Assembly (NCBI RefSeq): GCF_019967995.1
Contig: NZ_CP065377.1
Coordinates: 62,001 to 126,000, forward strand
DNA length: 64,000 nt
Source of the DNA: Faecalibacterium prausnitzii
GTDB taxonomy: Bacteria > Bacillota > Clostridia > Oscillospirales > Ruminococcaceae
Direction: 5' to 3'
How positions within the stretch are numbered: the first letter of the stretch is position 1; each line of letters begins with the position of its first letter. Made by a program: the position numbers and the translations under genes. The notes below the pieces were generated by a model, which was not told the origin of the DNA, ran no database searches, and worked only from the letters and a program-made list of their open reading frames with translations. Positions 16,217 through 24,405 of the stretch are shown piece by piece.

Positions 16217-17185
16217 ATGATGAAAAAGCGTATTGCGGCGTTGGTCACCGCCGGTGTCCTTGCTTTGTCGATGCTTACCGGCTGCGGAAGCAAACAGGAG
16301 AGCTGGAAAGTTACCTGCCCGTGGGCACCGTCTGGTGTAGCAGCGATGGTCAGCCAAAAGGCTGCTGCCAAGTCCCCTGATTATTCTGATAATAAAATCA
16401 CACTGGTTGCTGAAGCCGTCAAGGGCGATGCTGCTACTGTCAACACTTGGGTGTCCAGTACTAAGGCAAATGATAAGGAACTGGTCTTCGCCGGTGAGGG
16501 TCTGTTCGCCATTACCGAGACTCTGGATCCGGCCAAGCTGCAGTTCAGCTACGACGATTTCGAGTTCGTGGAGAACTTGTACTCCTCCGTCTTCGTCCTG
16601 TCCGCTGATTCTTCACTGAACCTCAAGAATCTGGACGATCTGGAGGCCTATGTCAAGGCAGGCAACCCCGTATCCGTGGCCGTTAACGGCGCTACCGGCT
16701 CCGAGGCTTTCCTGGCAGCGGCTCTGTTCGGCTCTATGGGTGCCGGCGACCAGCTGAAACTGACTCCGTACCAGTCCGCTGCGGAGGCTGCACAGGCTGT
16801 AGCTAAGGGTGAAACGAACTTCGCGGTCTCTCACCAGTCTCAGATTCTTGAGACCTACCAGCAGGGCGGCGTTGATGTGGTTTGCGCATTCGATGACAAG
16901 GCTATCGAAAACGGCCCCTTCGCAGGCGTTGAGGGCGTTGGCTCCAAGGGCTACCCCTACTTCCGCAACCGCTGCTTCGTGATGGCTCGCAAGGGTACCG
17001 ATGCCGCGAAGGTTGCAGAACTGAAGGAACTGTACGACAAGATCCTTGCCGATCAAGAAATGGTCGAGTGGTTAAACGATACCATGCTGCTGGAAGTTGA
17101 TACGATGAGTGAAGATGACGTCAAGGCTCATATCGAAAACGTCAAGAGCATCGTTGAGCAGTATAAGGACATCGTAGCCGGCTGA
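16217..17185 (+). CDS. tctC: TTT transporter substrate-binding lipoprotein (TctC family)
   Basis: 322 residues from the ATG at 16217 behind AAAAAGGAG. A lipoprotein signal (MMKKRIAALVTAGVLALSML, then TGC) places Cys23 on the outer face of the membrane. The mature part follows the TctC/Bug plan, with WKVTCPWAPSGVAA near the start and the domain pattern of a two-lobed binding protein. TctC catches carboxylated anions such as citrate, or other small organic acids, for TctAB. It is the first gene of tctC-tctB-tctA-sulfatase-gntR, all on one strand; the neighbours suggest a sulfated or otherwise anionic ligand. Confidence 0.85.
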   Translation: MMKKRIAALVTAGVLALSMLTGCGSKQESWKVTCPWAPSGVAAMVSQKAAAKSPDYSDNKITLVAEAVKGDAATVNTWVSSTKANDKELVFAGEGLFAITETLDPAKLQFSYDDFEFVENLYSSVFVLSADSSLNLKNLDDLEAYVKAGNPVSVAVNGATGSEAFLAAALFGSMGAGDQLKLTPYQSAAEAAQAVAKGETNFAVSHQSQILETYQQGGVDVVCAFDDKAIENGPFAGVEGVGSKGYPYFRNRCFVMARKGTDAAKVAELKELYDKILADQEMVEWLNDTMLLEVDTMSEDDVKAHIENVKSIVEQYKDIVAG

Positions 17186-17212
17186 TAAAAGACCTCATAG
17201 CGAAAAAAGCCG

Positions 17213-17252
17213 AAGCAGGGGGAACGGGGTCATCCCTTCCCCCTGCTTTTAC
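17213..17252 (+). terminator. Attenuating hairpin between tctC and tctB
   Basis: A perfect 12-bp stem (AAGCAGGGGGAA at 17213-17224 with 17237-17248) and T run. Such a stem usually lets the binding protein outnumber the membrane subunits by partial termination or 3' end protection. Confidence 0.75.
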
Positions 17253-17275
17253 ATTTCAAAAAGGAGTTGAAACTG

Positions 17276-17791
17276 GTGAAAAATCTGATAGAACATACCG
17301 CGGCAAAGCTGGATGACTGGGGCGCGAAGCTCGAGAAGAAGAACATCGAGTACCCTGTTGATTTGATCTGCGGCATTCTGTTTCTGGTCATCGGCATTGT
17401 GTTGCTGCTCATCATGCCACAGCAGGTACAGATCTCGGAAAAGGACGTTGTGAACGGCCGCGCCTTCCCGACGATGCTGATCTGGCTCATGCTGGCCATG
17501 AGTGCCCTTCTGGTGGGCCGCGAGGCATATAACATGGTAATGCACCGCCCGGCCAAGACTAAGACGCTCAACCTTCTGGTGGAGGTCAAGGCTCTGGTAA
17601 TCGTCCTTATTCTGGTGGTCACTTACCTGCTGGCGGAGGTCACAGACCTGTTTGTGGTGGGTGCTGTATTCTGCGCGGTGGCATTCCTGCTGTTTTTCCG
17701 CTGCAAGAAGCCCCTCTACTACGCCATCACCGTCTCGATGGCGGTGCTGATCTGGGTCGTATTCCACTTCGTGCTGAATGTTAGTTTCTGA
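17276..17791 (+). CDS. tctB: TTT transporter small membrane subunit (TctB family)
   Basis: 171 residues from a GTG at 17276, nine bases after AAGGAG; the TTG at 17267 is too close to that site. Four membrane helices are visible (LICGILFLVIGIVLLLIM, the ALLVGREAYNM region, ALVIVLILVVTYLLAEV, then AVLIWVVFHFVLNVSF), as in TctB. It partners the large TctA subunit, whose gene begins 12 bp downstream. Confidence 0.85.
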   Translation: MKNLIEHTAAKLDDWGAKLEKKNIEYPVDLICGILFLVIGIVLLLIMPQQVQISEKDVVNGRAFPTMLIWLMLAMSALLVGREAYNMVMHRPAKTKTLNLLVEVKALVIVLILVVTYLLAEVTDLFVVGAVFCAVAFLLFFRCKKPLYYAITVSMAVLIWVVFHFVLNVSF

Positions 17792-17802
17792 GGAGGCAGA
17801 AT

Positions 17803-19311
17803 ATGGGTTTGTTTGACTTTATCGGCCCGGCCTCCGGGCTGCTTTTTACCCTTGAAAATATCATATGGATCAACCTCGGCGTCTTCATCGGCTGCGTATT
17901 TGCCGCCATTCCTGGCCTGAGTGTCATCCTCTGCATCATCCTGTTTCTGCCTGTTACCTACACCATGAAGGCCATTCCCGGCATGATGTTCCTTCTGGGT
18001 ATCTACTGTGCGGGTGGATACGGCGGCTCGGTGTCGGCTATCCTCATCAACACCCCGGGCACTCCCCATGCAGCGGCTACCATGCTGGACGGCCACCCGT
18101 TGTCCAAGATGGGCCGCACGAAAGCGGCGCTGAAGATCGCGCTCTACGCCTCCACCTTCGGTGGCATCTTCTCTGCACTGGTGCTGCTCTTCCTCGGCCC
18201 GCAGGTGGCCAAAATTTCGGCACAGCTGGGCACGGCGGAGTACTTCATGGTCTGCCTGTTCGGCATGACCATCATCGCAGGCGTTTCGGGAAAGAGCCTC
18301 GTCAAGGGCATCATCGCCGCTTGCCTCGGCCTGCTCATCTCCTGCGTGGGTGCAGACCCCATGACCAGCTACGACCGCTTTACCTTCGGCGTCCACCGCC
18401 TGTATCTGGGCCTCGACCTTGCCGTTACCCTCATCGGCCTGTTCGCACTGGTGGAGATCATCGGCAAGGCGGAGCTGAAGCGGAGCGAGCTGAACCTCCA
18501 CGCCGGAAAGATTGGCAACGACGACGGCAAGATTACAAAGGATGAGTACAAGCGGATGCTCCGCCCGGTGCTCATCGGCTCTCTCATCGGCTCCTGCGTG
18601 GGCATTGTGCCCGGCACCGGTGCATCGGAGGCCTCTTGGTTCTCCTACAACACTGCAAAGAATATGTCCAAACACCCGGAAGAGTTCGGCCACGGTTCTG
18701 TGGAGGGCGTTGCGGCGGCGGAGTCGGCCAACAACGCTGTCTGCGGTGCGACCCTCATCCCCCTGCTGACGCTGGGCATCCCCGGCGACGGCTGCGTGGC
18801 CATTATGCTGTCCGCTCTGATGATCAACGGCCTGAACCCCGGCCTCTCGCTCTTTACCACGGATGGCCCCATTATGTATGCCATCATGCTGGGCCTCATC
18901 CTTGTGAACATCTTCATGTTCCTGCAGGGCAAGTACCTGACCAGCCTGTTTGCAAAGGTCGTCTCCATCCCCCAGCAGATCCTGACCCCTATCATCGTCA
19001 TCTTCTGCTTTGCCGGTGCTTACTCGGTGAACAGCAGCTATTTCGACCTGAGCGTTGCGCTGGTGTTCGGCGTGATGGCGTGGTTCATGCGCAAGCTGGA
19101 ACTGCCCGCTGTCCCTGTGCTGTTGGGTATGGTGCTGGGCAACATGACGGAGACCAATTTCCGCCGCGCCCTGCTCATCTCGGACGGAAGCCCCAGCATC
19201 TTCTTCGGCAGCGTGTACTGCTGGATCTTCATTGCGCTGATCGTGGTGGTCATTCTCGGCATCCTGCGCGGCAAGATGAAGGAAGCAAAGAACACCAAAG
19301 CAGAACAGTAA
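17803..19311 (+). CDS. tctA: TTT transporter large permease (TctA family)
   Basis: 502 residues and about 12 membrane helices, the usual TctA length. It opens after GAGGAGG. Family stretches are clear: GCVFAAIPGLSVILCIILF near the start, PGMMFLLGIYCAGGYGGSVS-AILINTPGTP around 60-90, and PGTGASEASWFSYNTAK in the second repeat, two conserved glycine/proline loops thought to form the substrate path. It would import the TctC ligand by ion symport. The sulfatase gene begins 14 bp downstream. Confidence 0.95.
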   Translation: MGLFDFIGPASGLLFTLENIIWINLGVFIGCVFAAIPGLSVILCIILFLPVTYTMKAIPGMMFLLGIYCAGGYGGSVSAILINTPGTPHAAATMLDGHPLSKMGRTKAALKIALYASTFGGIFSALVLLFLGPQVAKISAQLGTAEYFMVCLFGMTIIAGVSGKSLVKGIIAACLGLLISCVGADPMTSYDRFTFGVHRLYLGLDLAVTLIGLFALVEIIGKAELKRSELNLHAGKIGNDDGKITKDEYKRMLRPVLIGSLIGSCVGIVPGTGASEASWFSYNTAKNMSKHPEEFGHGSVEGVAAAESANNAVCGATLIPLLTLGIPGDGCVAIMLSALMINGLNPGLSLFTTDGPIMYAIMLGLILVNIFMFLQGKYLTSLFAKVVSIPQQILTPIIVIFCFAGAYSVNSSYFDLSVALVFGVMAWFMRKLELPAVPVLLGMVLGNMTETNFRRALLISDGSPSIFFGSVYCWIFIALIVVVILGILRGKMKEAKNTKAEQ

Positions 19312-19325
19312 AGGAAGGTAAAACC

Positions 19326-20681
19326 ATGGCATATAATATCATTTTCTATTTCAGTGACCAGCAGCGCTGGGACACCTGCGGCTGCTTCGGCCAGCCACTG
19401 AATATCACGCCTAATCTGGACAAGCTGGCGGCAGAGGGTGTGAAGTTTGACAATGCCTTTTCGCCTCAGCCGGTGTGCGGCCCCTGCCGCGCTCTGTTCC
19501 AGACCGGCAAATATCCCACCGAGACCGGTTGCTTCCGCAATAATCTGATGCTGCCCTCCAACATCAAGACGCTGGGCGAGTACATGGAAAAGGATGCCGG
19601 CTACGAGACGGCCTACATCGGCAAGTGGCATCTGGCTTCGGACGGTGAGCTGGAGAAAAAGCCCACCGTTGACCACACCATCACCGCTGTTCCGCTGGAG
19701 CTGCGCGGTGGCTATACCGGTTACTGGCGTGCTGCGGATGTGCTGGAGTTCACCTCCCACGGCTACGATGGCTATGTGTTTGATGAGAACAACAACCGCA
19801 TCGATTTCAAGGGCTACCGTGCCGACTGCATTAACCAGTTTGCGCTGGACTATCTTGACCAGTATGCCGGCGAAAAGCCCTTCTTCATGACCGTGTCGCA
19901 GATCGAGCCGCACCATCAGAACGACCATAATCACTACGAAGGCCCCAACGGTTCCAAGCAGCGATTCGCAGATTTTGTTCTGCCGGAAGATCTGAAGGCT
20001 CTGGGTGGAAACGCAGCGGAAGAGTACCCGGATTATCTGGGTCAGTGTGCCAGCCTTGATGAAAACCTTGGTAAGCTGGTGTCAAAGCTGAAAGAAAAAG
20101 GCCTGTATGATAATACAGTTATCCTCTATGCTTCCGACCATGGCTCTCACTTCAAGACCCGCAACCGTGACGCGCACCTGAACGGCTATGATGATTACAA
20201 GCGCTCCTGCCATGACGGTTGCCTGCATGTGCCGCTGGTCATCTGTGGCGGCCCGTTCAAGGGTGGCAAGGAGATCACCGACCTGGTCAGCACCGAAAGC
20301 ATTCCCAAAACTCTGCTGGCTCTGGCAGGCGTGGATGTCGGTGATAAGATGATCGGTGAAAATCTGCTTGACGTTGTGGAAAAGAAAAACCATAATAGAG
20401 TCAATGAGGTTTATGCACAGATTTCGGAAAGCCGTTGCGGACGCTGCATCCGTACTGCAGATTATATGTATTCTGTCTATGCACCCGGCGTCAACGGCGG
20501 CGAGGCTGCGGCATCCGATGTTTATGCAGACGACTTCCTTTACGATATGCAGAAAGACCCGTGGCAGCTGAACAATGTGGTCGCGGATCCTGCATATGCT
20601 GCGGTCAAGGCGGAACTTCGTGAACGTCTGCTGAACTGGATTCAGCACGCGGAAGGCAGCCGCCCCACTATCACCGACTGA
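19326..20681 (+). CDS. Type I sulfatase (formylglycine enzyme), cytoplasmic
   Basis: 451 residues from the ATG at 19326 behind AAAGGAAGG. A longer frame runs back through tctA and is a shadow. The sulfatase signature is CGPCR at 51-55, where Cys51 of C-x-P-x-R would become formylglycine, followed by TGKYPTE. Metal ligands are suggested by SDQQRWD near 10-16 and by ASDHGSH near 275. No signal peptide is present, so it acts inside the cell on an imported sulfate ester. The TTT transporter ahead and an anaerobic maturase at 21.9-23.0 kb complete a working set. Confidence 0.9.
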   Translation: MAYNIIFYFSDQQRWDTCGCFGQPLNITPNLDKLAAEGVKFDNAFSPQPVCGPCRALFQTGKYPTETGCFRNNLMLPSNIKTLGEYMEKDAGYETAYIGKWHLASDGELEKKPTVDHTITAVPLELRGGYTGYWRAADVLEFTSHGYDGYVFDENNNRIDFKGYRADCINQFALDYLDQYAGEKPFFMTVSQIEPHHQNDHNHYEGPNGSKQRFADFVLPEDLKALGGNAAEEYPDYLGQCASLDENLGKLVSKLKEKGLYDNTVILYASDHGSHFKTRNRDAHLNGYDDYKRSCHDGCLHVPLVICGGPFKGGKEITDLVSTESIPKTLLALAGVDVGDKMIGENLLDVVEKKNHNRVNEVYAQISESRCGRCIRTADYMYSVYAPGVNGGEAAASDVYADDFLYDMQKDPWQLNNVVADPAYAAVKAELRERLLNWIQHAEGSRPTITD

Positions 20682-20697
20682 AAAGGAGCGCTTGCCC

Positions 20698-21816
20698 ATG
20701 CTCTCGGCTGTTGAGAAAAAATCCGATCAGGTTTATCGCTGGCTTCTGGCTTATATTGACGAAAACAAATTTTCCGGGAACCAGCGTTTGCCTTCGGAAA
20801 ATGCGCTCTGCCGGAAGCTGGGTGTCAGCCGAGAAACGATACGAGTGGCCATCGACCAGTTGGTAGCAGAAGGACTCGTGTACAAGCTCAAGGGAAGTGG
20901 GACTTATTTCCACCGGGAAAAAGTAATGACGCGGGATTTGAACACAGATGATGCCCTTTATAAAATCGGCCTTGTCCTGCAGGGACAGGATACAAGTGCC
21001 AATTCGGGATTAATCGAAGGGGTTCGCAGTGTTCTGACGCAGGAGCAGGTTGACCTCCATGTATTTCTGACCGATAACAAATTCTGCAACGAACGCCGCT
21101 GTCTGGAGACTGTGGTACATCAGAATTTTCACGGTTTCATTGTGGATGGTGTCAAATCGAGCATCCTCAGCCCAAACCTTGACTGCTACAAGGAGCTTTA
21201 CCGACGTAAGATCCCGGTGATATTCTACAACAACTTCTATCGGAACTTGCGCTGCCCCCGCGTAACGATCAATGACATCGAATGTGCCCATCAGCTGATA
21301 GGACGCCTGATGGATGCCGGACACAGCCACATTGCAGGCATCTTTGTGTACGACAACTACCAGAGCGTAGAAAAGTTTCAAGGCATGGCGGAAGCGATGC
21401 GAAATCGTGGTTTGGAGCTGAACGATGATTACATCAAGTGGTGTATTTCGGACGAAGCCCACAACGAAAGCTATGTCCGTTCCATTGAAAGATTTCTGAA
21501 GAGCATCCCTAAATGCACCGCTATCGTCTGCTGCAACTACATCATCTATCGGCTGGTCATGAAAACCCTGCAGAAAATGGGGAAGACTGTACCCGAAGAT
21601 TATTCGCTGGTCTGTTTTGATTATTCCGAAGAAACTTATCGGCAGGAGGATGTTACCTGCTCCGTGGAGCAAGGCTTCGAGATGGGACGTCAGCTTGCGC
21701 TGCGGCTTATGGAGATGATTTCCACCGGCGAATGCGATGACCGGAACTACACTTATGTCATGAAGCCCATCCTCTACGATGGCCATTCCATCCGGAAGAT
21801 CAAAAAGGTAAAATAA
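20698..21816 (+). CDS. GntR/LacI-hybrid transcriptional regulator
   Basis: 372 residues from the ATG at 20698, nine bases after AAAGGAG. The head is a GntR winged helix (RLPSENALCRKLGVSRETIR, then KLKGSGTYF). The rest is a LacI-type periplasmic-binding-protein fold (DALYKIGLVLQG, ending in DYSLVCFDYSEETYRQEDVT), the AraR arrangement in which a small sugar-like ligand releases DNA. It is the last gene of the tct-sulfatase operon and probably controls it, perhaps at the inverted repeat overlapping the promoter near 16150. Confidence 0.88.
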   Translation: MLSAVEKKSDQVYRWLLAYIDENKFSGNQRLPSENALCRKLGVSRETIRVAIDQLVAEGLVYKLKGSGTYFHREKVMTRDLNTDDALYKIGLVLQGQDTSANSGLIEGVRSVLTQEQVDLHVFLTDNKFCNERRCLETVVHQNFHGFIVDGVKSSILSPNLDCYKELYRRKIPVIFYNNFYRNLRCPRVTINDIECAHQLIGRLMDAGHSHIAGIFVYDNYQSVEKFQGMAEAMRNRGLELNDDYIKWCISDEAHNESYVRSIERFLKSIPKCTAIVCCNYIIYRLVMKTLQKMGKTVPEDYSLVCFDYSEETYRQEDVTCSVEQGFEMGRQLALRLMEMISTGECDDRNYTYVMKPILYDGHSIRKIKKVK

Positions 21817-21858
21817 AGATTCTCCCGGAGGCAGTACTGCTCTCCGGGAGAATCTCTT
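21817..21858. terminator. Bidirectional terminator
   Basis: A perfect 14-bp stem (21817-21830 with 21842-21855) between the converging regulator and maturase genes, with T-rich ends. Confidence 0.88.
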
Positions 21859-22967
21859 TATCGGTTTTGTTGTGCCAGAAAATGTGCAGCAGTATGCAGG
21901 CGCGGAAGCACATAGGCAAAGAACTGCTTATACGCTGCGCAAAAGCGGTTGCTTCCAGAGGCATCCCAATCTCGCTTGCATCCGCCCCGACAGAGCAGCT
22001 GATAAGCACATGCTGCGCATTCCGCCGGGCGTTTGCGGCCCTGTGCCAGAAATGTCTGGCTTGTGGGAGAATCAAGCGCATCTTCAACGGTACAGTGGCT
22101 CAGATTTCCCAGCTTCCACTCATCCAGAACATAAAAGTCACAGGGATAAAGGCTTCCGTCACCTTCTACGGTAAGATAATGTCCACAGGAACCGGAGGAA
22201 GCGCAGGAGGTAGGCGGCATTCCCAGCAGGATACGCAGATAGTCCTCAAAATTGCGAACGCTGATATAATTGCCTCGTTGCAGCTGCTGATACCAAGTAT
22301 CAAAGACGCCGCACAGAAAACGACCATAAAGTTCCGGCGTTAGAGAATATGCCTGCCCTCCAATCGTATCAAGTGGGTCAAGACATGGGATGAATTGCAG
22401 ATTGTGCTGTCCCAACTCGCAGAGGCTTTTGAAGGCTCGCTGCGGCTTTCTGGCCAGCTGTCCGGTTACAACACAGAGCAGATTCGTTTCGACTCTGTAG
22501 GCATCCAGCAGCGCAAGCGCATGAGTTACTTTATCCCATGTGCCCTGCCCAGCTGCGTCCAGCCGATAGAGATCATGGTTCTCCTGTGTGCCGTCCAGAG
22601 AGAGGCCTACGAGGAAAGAGTTGGCTTTGAAAAAGGAAGCCCACTCTTCATCCAGACAAATGCCATTGGTCTGGATGCTGTGGAACACAGAGATATTGCG
22701 CTGCATGGAACGCTCCGTTTCCAGAAAGAACCGGAAGAAATCCAACCCGGCAAGAGTCGGTTCGCCGCCCTGAAACAGAAAATGGACGCTGCCGCCTTCC
22801 TCTGTGGTTGCAAAAGCCTTTTCAACCAGTTCTCCTGCCATTTCATGGGAAAGCAGTCCCATATTTTTGCAGGCTCGGCTGTTGGAAACATCGTCATAAA
22901 AGCAGTACCGGCAACGCAGATTGCACAGGCTGGACGCTGGCTTGACGAGAAATGTATTATGTTTCAT
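21858..22967 (-). CDS. Anaerobic sulfatase-maturing enzyme (radical SAM/SPASM)
   Basis: 369 residues. The radical-SAM cluster motif is C15-NLR-C19-RY-C22 followed by FYDD, the anSME form. GGEPTLAG (about 98) binds SAM, and QTNGICLDEEW follows. The C-terminal SPASM domain has Cys clusters for two further FeS centres (CGHYLTVEGDGSLYPCDFY, then ECAACAYQLLCRGGCKRD). It converts the sulfatase active-site Cys (or Ser) to formylglycine without oxygen. The sulfatase with the matching C-x-P-x-R motif lies 1.2 kb away in convergent orientation, a strong functional link. Confidence 0.93.
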   Translation of the reverse strand: MKHNTFLVKPASSLCNLRCRYCFYDDVSNSRACKNMGLLSHEMAGELVEKAFATTEEGGSVHFLFQGGEPTLAGLDFFRFFLETERSMQRNISVFHSIQTNGICLDEEWASFFKANSFLVGLSLDGTQENHDLYRLDAAGQGTWDKVTHALALLDAYRVETNLLCVVTGQLARKPQRAFKSLCELGQHNLQFIPCLDPLDTIGGQAYSLTPELYGRFLCGVFDTWYQQLQRGNYISVRNFEDYLRILLGMPPTSCASSGSCGHYLTVEGDGSLYPCDFYVLDEWKLGNLSHCTVEDALDSPTSQTFLAQGRKRPAECAACAYQLLCRGGCKRDWDASGSNRFCAAYKQFFAYVLPRLHTAAHFLAQQNR

Positions 22968-23113
22968 AGAGATTCCCTCCGTGCTTCGCAGTTCTTAAAA
23001 CAAGGATACCGGAAAATACGGGCTTTCGCAAGCAGTAACAGTTAAAAGCTGTTTGAAATAGTAAGAAAACAAATATAGTTGTCCGAAAATCAAAAAAGGG
23101 GAAGAAAACTTGT

Positions 23114-23701
23114 ATGGATGAAAATAAAACATACGGTACACGGTTAGCACGGCTTTGGAAGCTGTTTTTGAGTACGCTGTACATTAGCAGCTTTACCTTC
23201 GGCGGCGGCTTTGTCATCGTGACCTTTATGAAGAAAAAATTTGTAGATGAGCTGCACTGGATCGATGAACAGGAAATGCTGGATATGACAGCGTTGGCGC
23301 AGTCCTCTCCGGGCGCAATCGCGGTCAATGCTGCAATTCTGGTAGGCTGGCAGGTAGAAGGCTTGATTGGAATGATCGTGGCAGTGTTGGGCACCATCAT
23401 CCCACCTATGGTCATTCTTTCAGTCATTTCTGTGTTCTACAATGCTTTTGCCACCAATCGCTATATCGCGTTGTTACTCAAGGGAATGCAGGCTGGTGTG
23501 GCGGCGGTCATTCTGGATGTTGTATTCGACCTCGGCGGCAAGGTGCTGAAGACCCGCTCATGGGTGTATATTGTCCTGATGGTCGCAGCGTTTGTCGCAA
23601 ATACGGTGTTTGATGTCAATGTGGTGGTGGTCATCCTTGCCGCTGCAGTATTCGGCGTGGTGCTGGCTCTGGTCCAGTGGAAAAAAGGTGGTGCAAAATG
23701 A
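23114..23701 (+). CDS. Chromate-transporter-family protein, first half-size subunit
   Basis: 195 residues and five or six membrane helices. The CHR-family signature lies in SSFTFGGGFVIVTFMKKKFV and QSSPGAIAVNAAILVGWQVEG. Short CHR proteins work as pairs of opposite topology, and the second half follows with a 4-bp overlap. Known CHR members move chromate, which mimics sulfate; in an organism unlikely to meet chromate, the natural cargo may be another oxyanion. Lying just past the sulfatase and its maturase, sulfate export is a reasonable guess. Confidence 0.85.
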   Translation: MDENKTYGTRLARLWKLFLSTLYISSFTFGGGFVIVTFMKKKFVDELHWIDEQEMLDMTALAQSSPGAIAVNAAILVGWQVEGLIGMIVAVLGTIIPPMVILSVISVFYNAFATNRYIALLLKGMQAGVAAVILDVVFDLGGKVLKTRSWVYIVLMVAAFVANTVFDVNVVVVILAAAVFGVVLALVQWKKGGAK

Positions 23702-24261
23702 TCTACTTACAGCTTTTTCTCAGCTTTTTGCAGGTGGGTATGTTCAGCGTAGGCGGCGGCTATGCGGCCATGCCGCTGATCCAGAGCCAAGTGGTGGAAC
23801 AACATGGCTGGCTGACGATGCAGGAGTTTACTGACCTCATCACGATTGCAGAAATGACCCCTGGTCCCATTGCGGTCAACTCGGCAACTTTTGTTGGTTT
23901 GCGTATCGCGCAGGTACCCGGAGCCATCATTGCAACACTAGGTTGCATTACACCGGCGCTGTTCTTTGTTTCACTTCTATCCTACATCTATCGTAAATAC
24001 AAGGATATTTCTCTGCTGCAAAGTGTTCTGGCCTGCCTGCGTCCGGTCATTGTAGCACTTATCTTTGGTGCAGGTCTTTCTATACTGTCTATGGTGGTGT
24101 TCGGAGAGAGTGCAAAGACGCTCGCCAACGTAGACTGGATCGGCATCGGCAGTTTTGCATCGGCATTTTTTGTGCTACGGAAGCTCAAGTGGAATCCCAT
24201 CCTGACCATGTGCCTGTGCGGCGTGGCCGGGCTTGGACTTCACATTTTGCTCGGAATATAA
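23698..24261 (+). CDS. Chromate-transporter-family protein, second half-size subunit
   Basis: 187 residues from the ATG at 23698, which overlaps the stop of the first subunit (ATGA). It repeats the CHR pattern: LQVGMFSVGGGYAAMPLIQS, then MTPGPIAVNSATFVGLRIA. Several membrane helices follow, such as TLGCITPALFFVSLLSYIY. It is the expected partner of the preceding protein in a two-part anion transporter. Confidence 0.87.
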   Translation: MIYLQLFLSFLQVGMFSVGGGYAAMPLIQSQVVEQHGWLTMQEFTDLITIAEMTPGPIAVNSATFVGLRIAQVPGAIIATLGCITPALFFVSLLSYIYRKYKDISLLQSVLACLRPVIVALIFGAGLSILSMVVFGESAKTLANVDWIGIGSFASAFFVLRKLKWNPILTMCLCGVAGLGLHILLGI

Positions 24262-24405
24262 TCTTAAGACAATTTGTCTGTTGGAATCATGAAAATAAAT
24301 CATTGGGCTTGCAATCAGGGCAAAACTGTGGTATATACATTATACGAAACATTACTTTAATGAACGTATTACCGTTCAATGACGTATAAAATGGAGGTGC
24401 CCGCC

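Noticed and set aside
17719..19332. 537-codon open frame opposite tctA
   Set aside because: It mirrors a strongly conserved TctA protein and has a His/Asp/Gln-rich composition typical of antisense shadows of GC-biased genes.
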